Assembly: GCA_902459845.2 (NCBI GenBank) | Contig: CABPSV020000155.1 | Coordinates: 48-25,686, forward strand | Reading direction: 5' to 3' | DNA from: Hepatocystis sp. ex Piliocolobus tephrosceles | Taxonomy: Eukaryota; Apicomplexa; Aconoidasida; Haemosporida; Plasmodiidae | DNA: 25,639 nt | Shown: one piece after another, positions 1 through 8,800 of the stretch | How positions within the stretch are numbered: position 1 is the stretch's first letter | How the letters are laid out: the number at the start of each line of letters is the position of its first letter | Position numbers and translations under genes: made by a program | The notes under the pieces: model-generated | Seen by the model: the letters and a program-made list of their open reading frames with translations, nothing else | The model's database searches: none | Told to the model about the DNA's origin: nothing

Positions 1-774
1 TGGATTGGTTTTATGTTGTACATTTAAAAGGTGAAAAATGCTTGTAGAAATACATATTCATACATATATATAGGTATATACTGATATATATATACAATAA
101 GAAATGGAAAAAAAAAAAAAATAAAATAATATAAAAGTTGTAGTATTAATTTGAGAAAGAGGTACAAGGTTTTATGATTTCATGTGTCTATTTATATATG
201 TAACAAATCATAAATATTTATAATTTTTTTTTTTTTAATGTGGACGAGTTTATGTTATGAGAAAATGTATAAACACTTATTCGTATTTTTTTCAATGAGA
301 ATGTGGTTCATTTTAATAAATCTTTTAAATTTTATTGCTTTAATTTCATATAATTTTTTTTTTTTAAATGTAAGTTTTTACTGTGATATGCTTTGTAACC
401 TTTTAAATATAAAAAAACTTATTGGTTCATTTTTTAAATATTATGAACATATCAAAGCATTTATTTTTGAAAATGGAATCTACATAAATAAACATATATA
501 TACCATTATTTTTACTATTTTTTAGCGTATTAAAATATTAAATTATATTTATTTTGTATAAATTAAAAAAAAACAAAAATGTTTTTATATTTGTAAAATT
601 TGTTTGTTAAGCAACTGATTTAATTACTTATTCATCAATCTATATATTTTCTTATTTACATATGTATTTATATATATATATATATATGTACATATAGTTT
701 TACCGTTTTTACCAATTAAACCATTTTTCATTTTCAAATTAAACCGATAAACATTAAAAACATTAGAACAAAAA
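1..774. other. A+T-rich region upstream of the ATCase gene
   Basis: This is about 0.8 kb of very A+T-rich sequence with poly-T runs and short (TA)n tracts, for example around 670-688. It presumably contains the 5' UTR and promoter of the ATCase gene that starts at 775. One ATG-initiated open frame (238-525, 95 codons, hydrophobic, rich in Phe/Ile/Leu) lies here. It shows no recognisable motif and could occur by chance in T-rich DNA, so I do not call it a gene. No RNA gene is seen. Confidence 0.6.
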
Positions 775-2457
775 ATGTGGCAAAATATATTAAGTTTCAG
801 TTCTGCGTGTGTGGGTTTAGTATTTGCGGTTACAGCAATATTAACATATAAATTTTCAACATGTACAAAAAAGGAATTAAAAATTGAAAAAAAAAAGGAT
901 TTAAATAATAAATATAAAATAAACATAGATAAGATTATAGAAAAAATGAAAAATAGAAATGTCATAAATATTGATGATATAAATGATGAAGAGCTGTTAT
1001 CAATTTTATTTGTAGCAAAGGAATTTGAGAAAATAGTAAAAAATAAAGAAGATTCGAGATACTTACAAGATAAAGTATTTTGTAGTATATTTTTAGAACC
1101 TAGTACAAGAACGAGGTGTTCATTTGATGCTGCAATTTTAAGATTGGGTTCAAAAGTGATCAACATTACTGATATGAATGTTACGTCTTTTTACAAAGGG
1201 GAAACGATTCAGGACGCGTTTACAATTTTATCAAAATATGTCGATGGTATTATATATAGAGACCCGTCAAAAGTAAGAATAAACACACTTATATATATAT
1301 ATATATATGTTTGTATTTAGTTATGTATGTACTTGTTAAAAGTAGAAAAAATAACATTTTGCACAATGTTTAGTTCATCTCTCATTTGCGTATATATTAG
1401 TTAACATGCTCACACTACAATAACATATTATATAATGTGATTATCTTCTTTTTTTTTTGTATGTTTTTATACCATTTAATCACTTACATTTAATACAATT
1501 ATTCATTATAATTGTATGTTTGTGTTTTTTTTTTTTTTTTTTAATAGACCAATATTGACGTAGCTGTACAAGTTTCTAACAAACCAATAATAAACGCGGG
1601 GAACGGGACTGGTGAACATCCTACACAGTCACTTTTAGACTTTTACACTATATATAATTATTTTTCATATATTTTAGAAAAAAACAAAAATGAAGAAATT
1701 AAAATCGCATTTGTTGGTGATTTAAAGAATGGAAGAACAGTTCATTCGTTGAGTAAACTTCTTAGTAGATTTAATGTTAGTTTTAATTTTATATCATCTA
1801 CCTCTTTAAACATTCCTGAACCTATAAAAAATAGCATAATTACAAATTTGAAGAAAAATGGTTTTTATCATGAAAATTCTATAAAGATTTATGATAATTT
1901 AAAAGAAGGGTTAAAAGGTGTACATATTGTTTACATGACAAGAATACAAAAAGAAAGATTTGATGATCCCAGCGAGTATAAGAAATACAAAGATTCTTTT
2001 ATATTGGATAATAATGTTCTAAATTATACAGACATAAACGCAAAGGTACGAACATGTTTATATACATATATCTATATGTAAACATTTATATAGAAAGACA
2101 TATAAAATATTTATTAGCACCATTCAATGTATATACAAACATTTTATATTACTTTTAAGTATTTTTTTGTTGCATATAAACTCGAAGCAAGCCTTTCGCA
2201 AGTTTTTCAATATTTAATTTTTATTAAACATTAATTGTGTAGATTTTTTATTTATTTATCTACCTATATGTTTATTTATTTTTTTATTTATTTTTTTTTT
2301 TTTTTTTTTTTTAATGCTATTGCAGGTACTTCACCCTCTTCCAAGAGTAAACGAAATAAAAGCTGAAGTTGATGAGAATCCCAAAAGTGTGTACTTTTTA
2401 CAGGCAGAAAATGGATTATATGTAAGAATGGCTCTATTGTATATTATTTTTGCTTAA
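775..2457 (+). CDS. ATCase: aspartate carbamoyltransferase (ATCase), three exons
   Basis: The enzyme joins carbamoyl phosphate and L-aspartate to give N-carbamoyl-L-aspartate, the second step of de novo pyrimidine synthesis, which malaria parasites depend on. Exons are 775-1272, 1548-2045 and 2326-2457, all in phase 0, with GT...AG introns ending in poly-T/TGCAG. They give 375 residues, the length I recall for the P. falciparum enzyme. Carbamoyl-phosphate site: STRTR (110-114), SFYKGE (138-143, Lys141) and HPTQ (190-193). Hinge and aspartate site: [11 protein letters not shown] (223-233, Arg229), TRIQKERF (297-304) and HPLPR (335-339). The C-terminus keeps the family GLYVRMAL motif. The first ~45 residues are extra relative to bacterial chains: a hydrophobic stretch (about 9-24) followed by a Lys-rich segment, like a signal or targeting leader. 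No regulatory or CAD-type fusion domain is present; the chain is monofunctional and expected to form trimers. Confidence 0.96.
1273..1547 (+). other. ATCase intron 1
   Basis: The donor is GTAAGA and the acceptor follows a poly-T run ending TTAATAG. Splicing joins DPSK to TNIDVAVQ in phase 0 and restores the transcarbamoylase fold. Unspliced reading meets a stop at about 1318. Confidence 0.9.
2046..2325 (+). other. ATCase intron 2
   Basis: The donor is GTACGA. The acceptor is TTGCAG after a run of T. Splicing joins NYTDINAK to VLHPLPR in phase 0, placing the essential HPLPR loop correctly. Confidence 0.9.
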
Positions 2458-3327
2458 ATTATTTGGATAAAGTTAAAAAAAAAAAAAAAAAAAGTAGCTA
2501 GTTATGTGGATAAAAAAGCCAGAAATATGTATAGGTTGTTAATTATTGAACATAACAGCAATTTATTATTATTGTGTACAGTTGTTATTTTTTTTTAAAA
2601 TAATTTTATTATTTAAATTGTTTTTTTAAATGTTAATATTATTTGCACAGCATGTGGTGAATTTTGTATGTATTTGTATATATACCTTTTACTTATATGT
2701 TATTTCACTTGTTTACATTTATTTATAACTGAGTTTTTTTTTTTTTTTTTTTTTGCATATACATGCATATATATGCATAAATAGTTATATATACTTTAAA
2801 GTATAACTATATTTAAAAGATTTAATAACAATTTTTAATTTTTTATTTAACGATTAAATAACTAATGAATAAGAAAAAAGTGTTTGTCAATATTTAATAA
2901 TGATCACCAAAAAAAAAAATTAACAAATAAAGCACATATTACCACTTGTGTTTTATTGTAAAATTTAGTTATATTCTCTATTTTTCATTATTCGAAAGAG
3001 AGTAAAAAAAAATGCTAAGACATAAATTATAGTAGTATAAAGCAAAATTAGTATTAGTTACATTCTTGAAATTAGATTAACATTCGAATCTTTATGTGCA
3101 CATATATACATATAATAAAAACAAAAATACATATTGTCCCCTATATTTAATACATTTTGTTCATATACAGACTGATAAAAACGGATAAAAACAAATTCTA
3201 TATAGTATGTAGTAATATGTGTAAGTAAACAAAATTAAATACATTAATAAACTAGTTATGCCATTGTAAAAATAACAATATTATAAAATGTATACAAAAC
3301 CCTAAATGTAGTAGAAAAAAAAAAATA

Positions 3328-3358
<31 letters not shown>

Positions 3359-3767
3359 CCACTTTTGTTAGTGCATATATGAACATGAGCAAAAAAAAAA
3401 AAAAAAAAAATTTACAGGGCGTCTGTTTATACATGTATATTTAATATTTTACTCTAAACTGTATACTTATAAAAAAAATGCAGCGCTAAAAAAAAAAAAA
3501 AAAAAATTTTATTATAACACAAATATTAAAAAAAATATATATTACATTTTAATAAAATATTTTTGGTTTATATATATATTTCAAAATTTTCACTTTAATT
3601 GATTAACTATTTCGATTTTTAAGTGATTTTGAATAGCAATTTAAAAGGTGCATACAATAATTGTTAACAAAGCGACAAACTTTTTTTTTTTTTTTTTTTT
3701 TAATCTGTTTCTTTTTAATTTTAAAAATAAATTTTCCTAATATCATATGAATGTTAGAAAAAATAAT
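2458..3767. other. intergenic region 3' of ATCase
   Basis: This stretch holds poly(A), poly(T) and (TA)n tracts, such as the A/T run near 3310-3360, and no convincing coding frame. It presumably includes the ATCase 3' UTR. The only open frame of note on the minus strand (3252-3434) is made of poly-T/TA translation and is not credible. Confidence 0.6.
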
Positions 3768-4131
3768 ATGCTGTGGGTGTTTAATTACGCGAAAGAAATA
3801 ATTTTTGCTTATGTATCATCTATGTATATTTGTAATAATTGCATGCAACGTTCTAATTTTTTATAGTTATTATTATTATTATTATTATTATTATTTTTTT
3901 TTTTCTCTTCATTAGACATTTAATGTTTTGATTTTCTTGCTAGTTTTAATAATCACTAAATGTGCTTCATATGTAATTTTAACTATTTTTTTTTTCTTTT
4001 TTCTTTATCAGAAAATAACAAGTAACCTTACAAGAAATGTATTAATTGAAACTAAAAAAGAGGAACAAAATACATATTTATTACAAATATTTATAAGCAC
4101 TTTAATAAAAAAAATAAAAAATAAAAAATAA
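3768..4131 (+). CDS. possible small two-exon membrane protein, unknown function
   Basis: I do not recognise this protein, and it is a tentative call. Exon 1 would be 3768-3812, starting MLWVFNYAKEIIFAY with unusually G+C-rich codons for this gap. A GTATCA donor then leads to an acceptor TTCATTAG, and exon 2 would be 3916-4131, starting TFNVLIFLLVLI in matching phase 0. The product is about 86 residues: a short N-terminus, a hydrophobic block (about residues 18-46) and a polar Lys/Glu-rich tail ending KKIKNKK. A second GT...AG pair (3973-4011, 39 bases) lies inside exon 2. It keeps frame either way and is short for an intron, so read-through is the simpler model. The layout resembles small single-pass organelle or ER membrane proteins, but no family motif is visible. 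Chance open frames in T-rich DNA are the main alternative. Confidence 0.33.
3866..3893. repeat. (TTA)n microsatellite
   Basis: About nine TTA units run in tandem. They lie in the putative intron of the small membrane-protein candidate, just before its pyrimidine tract. Confidence 0.85.
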
Positions 4132-4162
4132 ACTGCATATTTAATACAATAAAAAAATACAT

Positions 4163-4170
<8 letters not shown>

Positions 4171-4212
<42 letters not shown>
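4171..4212. repeat. (TA)n tract
   Basis: This is an almost pure alternating TA run of about 40 bases, typical of Plasmodium intergenic DNA and prone to length variation. Confidence 0.85.
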
Positions 4213-4217
<5 letters not shown>

Positions 4218-4616
4218 TTCTTTTTTTTTTAATTTTTTGTTATTTTTGCTTTTTTTACATTATTTCCTTTTCCCGTTTTTTTTTTTTTTTACCAATTATT
4301 TTTTTGTATTTTACTTATATATAAATGCATTTTTATTAAGGTTCAAGCAAAAATTAACCAATTAATAAGTATCAAAAAATAAAAAGAAGTTAGTTTTACG
4401 AAAAAAACGAATTCACACATATACATATACATGTCATATGTTTATTTTAACTATTCATTTATAAAATATTATATCCTGGTGTTAATAACTAAAGTTTTTT
4501 TTAGTATATAAAATTTAATATAAAGAAATATAATTTCAATTTTATTTTTCATTTTATATTTTATTTTTTTGTTTTATAAAGCAATGAAAAACTTTATTAA
4601 TGTGTTATGTACCTAT

Positions 4617-4700
4617 ATATATACATATATATATAAAACATATAGGAATACACTTTTTATATATACATATATATATAAAACATATAGGAATACACTTTTT
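4617..4700. repeat. 42-bp tandem duplication, two copies
   Basis: Two identical 42-base copies lie end to end (4617-4658 and 4659-4700). Each contains the non-TA core ACATATAGGAATACAC, which makes the duplication distinguishable from simple TA slippage. Confidence 0.85.
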
Positions 4701-4851
4701 ATATACACATAATACACAAAAATTACATATAAATTACTTTCGTAATGAATTTTTTTCAGTTTTTTATAAATAAATATACATGTATTCATTTATTTTAATT
4801 TAGTTTAAATTATCTTTTAAAATTTAAGTTTTTTTATATTTTAACTTGAGC

Positions 4852-4890
<39 letters not shown>

Positions 4891-5339
4891 TTTTTTTTTT
4901 TTTTTTTTTATACATGTTTGCACAATTTTTTTATTCTATAATAAATTTGTCTATTTTATAGACTCTGTTATAAATTTAAACTTATATATATTGTGAAAAG
5001 CATATAATGAATATATATAAGTTCATGTATTAATTTTGTAAAAATACATTATATTTATATAAATATGTAAATGTAAATTTAAATAAATATTTTAATTCTG
5101 TTATTTTTTTAACAAAGAGAATTAATATTTGATAGTAAAAAAAATATTTTTGTTAGTGCAATAAATAGTTTTTAATTTTATAATAGAAAAAAAGAAAATA
5201 TTAAGATAGTTTAAAGTCATTAAAATGAAAAAAACATATATAAAGCGTATATAATGTATGTATAACGTGTGGATAACACATGTATATATAAAGAGAAGGA
5301 ATAATGGAGATGAAAAACATATATATATGTATATAACAA

Positions 5340-5349
<10 letters not shown>

Positions 5350-5388
<39 letters not shown>
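5350..5388. repeat. (TA)n tract
   Basis: A pure alternating TA run of nearly 40 bases, followed by a run of T. It lies about 460 bp upstream of the Asn-rich gene. Confidence 0.85.
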
Positions 5389-5396
<8 letters not shown>

Positions 5397-5849
5397 TTCC
5401 ATTCTACATTTTGTCTTATTTGCATTTATAAATCTTATTTACTAGAAATATGTAAACACATTGTCATAGAGACATAGTACAAATATTTAAAAGTAAAAAG
5501 TGACTACTGCTGTATACAAATTAGGATTTTAGTAAAGCACTTTTTCAAATATATACATATATATATACATACATATATTTAGAGAATATCACATTACAAA
5601 AGAAAAAAAATACACATATGAATATATATATTTATATAAAAAAAAAAAAAAAAAGAAAAGAAAAGTATAGAGCAAACGCAAAATAGGTAATAAAATATAA
5701 ATTAAATTAAATTAGCCCAATAGATATTTCATTATAAGTGCAATACATACAGATATATATAAATACATGTATCAATTTGTTTATATGTACGTAATAACAC
5801 AAATCCATAGATCCATAAATATGCTCATACAAGTATTTACGTATATATA

Positions 5850-8800
5850 ATGGCAGCTATAGAACATAGTTATATAAAACCTTGTAAAGAAACAAATAGG
5901 GTAAATATCAATAATGTAGCTATAATCAATGATGAAATAAATAAAAAAGTGGTTTCATATTTTCAAAGCTCGAAAACTAAAAATAGTATTTGTTGCCACG
6001 TAAATAATAAAAGGGATAAACAAGGAGTATCCATATTCGTAAAAAGAAATAAAAATATTAAACACAATATTTTTAAACAATGTAATAATCGATTAAAATC
6101 TGTTAAAATTTATAAAATAAATAACAATAAATATAAAAAAATTAATGGTTATGTAAATAATGTTAATAATAAAACTTTAAGCGTAAATAAGAATTTAAAA
6201 CAAAAATCACATTTGGAAACACATTTTTTGTGCATTAATAATGATAAATATTATGTATTTGACAATTTTTATAAGTTAAATAAAAAGTTAAATGATTTTA
6301 AAAGTAAAAAATTAATTGAATCGCTGAATAAAAATAATAATAGTAATAAAAATATTCTGAGTATAATAAAACAGTTACGAAAAAAAAAAAAAAAAAAAAA
6401 AAAATTATTGAGCTTGAAACGATTAATATATGATAAAAAAACTTCATTAATACATCGTTTTTTTAAATTGAATAAGCATCATATGAATAATCATTGTATA
6501 TATAATGTAAAAAATAAAAAAAAAAAGAAAAAAAGAAAATTATTATATCATTGTGAAGATAAAAATAAAACAGTTTATGATACATTAAAACTGGGGTATG
6601 AGCAAATAACTGACAGTTGTATTATAGAAATTTATAATAATTACACAGATAGTAGTAATAGTATCCTGTTTAATGATAGTTATATTGACTTTAATCAAAA
6701 AAACTCAGTGAATTCGATAAAAGGTAAGTTAAATATAACAAGTTTGAGAGAAGGGATAAAAAAAAACTTGATTAGTGAAAATGTAAGATGCTTAAATATT
6801 CCAATACAAAAAGAAATATCAAAAAAATTTAAAGAACTGTTAATAGAACATTTCAAACATTATAAAATAAAAAAAAAAAAAAAAAATGATCGATGTGGTG
6901 ATTTATTTTATTATCACAATCCATTATTTATATTATTTCAAAGTGACATTTTTTTTACAAATATAAAAAAAAGTTTTTTTTTTGAAAATAGTAAAAGTAA
7001 GATATTTATTAAAAGATTTATAAAAAAGATTTTCAAAATTTATTCAAATAAACAACAGTTAATAAGAAAATATATAAAAAATTGTGATAAAAACAAAGAA
7101 AACGAAAAAAAAAAAATATATATATTTAGTGAAAATAACGAATATTACCAATATAGCAAGTATAAAAGTGCAATATATTTATTAAAACATTTTGAATTCT
7201 TAATATGTAAAAATTCTGAGCACTTATTAGAGTTTTTTTTAAATTTTAATTGTAGTCATGTAAATAAATATAATAAAAAAAAAATTAATTTTTATTATAT
7301 TATTTTATTCAAAAAGTTATTATATTATTTTATTGCTACATATTTTTACTATAATGAAAAGAACATTACAGGAACAACAACAAAAATGATATGCACAAAT
7401 AATAACTGTTTTAGTAATTTTTTTTTATCTTTTCAAGAAGGTAGCTTGGCTAATCCAAAATATATTATAAATAATAAAGTAGACGATAATAGTTATATGG
7501 AGCTACTTAAAAAAAAAAATGGCACAATTTTTGAGCATAATAACATAGAAAAAAACATAAAAAATATTATTAAATATATTATAATCAATATAATAATAAA
7601 TTGTATAATAAATAATAATAATAAAATAGTACAAAATGATATAATTAGTACTAAGAGTGAAAATGATGATAACAATTCTGCAGGTAATGTAGTAAACAAT
7701 ATTGACGTTGTTCTGAAACAAAAATGTTTTACTAATGTTAACGACGTAATAAACAATACTAATTACAATGTTAATAATAGTAGTTATAATGATAAAGTAA
7801 TAAGAAATTATGATAGTTTTATAAACGACTTTTGTAGCAGTTATAGTTATAGTAACAATTCTACTGGGTATAATTGTAGTAATGGTGTTAGTGATAGTAA
7901 TAGTAGTAATGGTGTTAGTGATAGTAATAGTAGTAATGGTGATAATGGTGGTAATGATAACAATAGCAATGACAATAACAATAGCAATAGCAATAGCAAT
8001 AGCAATGACAATAGCAATAACAATGACAATAGCAATAGCAATAGCAATAGCAATAGCAATAGCAATAGCAATAGCAATAGCAATAGCAATAGCAATAGCA
8101 ATAGCAATAGCAATAGCAATAGCAATAGCAATAGCAATAGCAATAACAATAACAATAACAATAACAATAACAATAACAATAACAATAATAACAATAACAA
8201 TAACAATAACAACAATAATAATAACGATAATAACAACAATAACAACAATAACAATAATAATAACGATAATAACAACAATAACAACAACAATAATAACGAT
8301 AATAATAACGATAATAACAATGATAATGATCAAGACAATAATAAGGATGGTAATAAGGAAGATACTAAGGAGGATAATAAGGAAACAAATAAGGAGGATA
8401 ACAATGAGTCAAACACAAAAGATAATTGTGTATATACCCAAAACACTGAGGAAAATATGAATAACCGTGAAAAGGAACATGAAATTTATTATAAATTAAT
8501 AAAAGAAATGGAATCTATTGAAAAAAATGAAAATATGAATAATGATTTACTAAACAATAAAAAAACGGAAGCTACAATTGATATTTTATCAGAAAATGCT
8601 AACAAAATGCCATCGTTAGATTTAGAAAAAAAAAATCATTTCTCTTTTGATAATTTATTAGCACAAAAAGATAATGATATGACTATAATGCAAAAAGAAT
8701 TATGTGATGAAAATAGTGATTATATTCAAAATACAAACTACAGTAATAATAGCAGTACTGAAAATGGTTTTAATACTAGCGACCTTAACCAAGAAACAAT

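Larger units (their letters stand above)
4132..5849. other. intergenic region / promoter of the Asn-rich gene
   Basis: This is A+T-rich sequence with three long (TA)n tracts (about 4171-4212, 4855-4882 and 5350-5388), several poly(T)/poly(A) runs and a 42-bp tandem duplication at 4617-4700. No coding frame is credible; the minus-strand frames at 5201-5425 are translations of a (TA)n tract. It should contain the promoter and 5' UTR of the gene that starts at 5850. Confidence 0.6.

Noticed and set aside
624..1166. 180-codon minus-strand ORF opposite ATCase exon 1
   Set aside because: It is a shadow of the ATCase exon; the plus-strand frame carries all the transcarbamoylase motifs.
3840..3847. 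TGCATGCA, an ApiAP2-type binding motif
   Set aside because: It is a single copy, lies in a putative intron, and short motifs of this kind occur by chance; no support for function.
5201..5425. Minus-strand ORFs rich in Ile/Tyr
   Set aside because: They are translations of a (TA)n tract.
7503..8460. Long antisense and alternate-frame ORFs (Leu-, Ile/Ala- and Ile/Thr-rich) over the Asn-rich gene
   Set aside because: They are the other reading frames of the AGCAAT/AACAAT repeat, which has no stop in any of several frames. They have no start context or independent composition.
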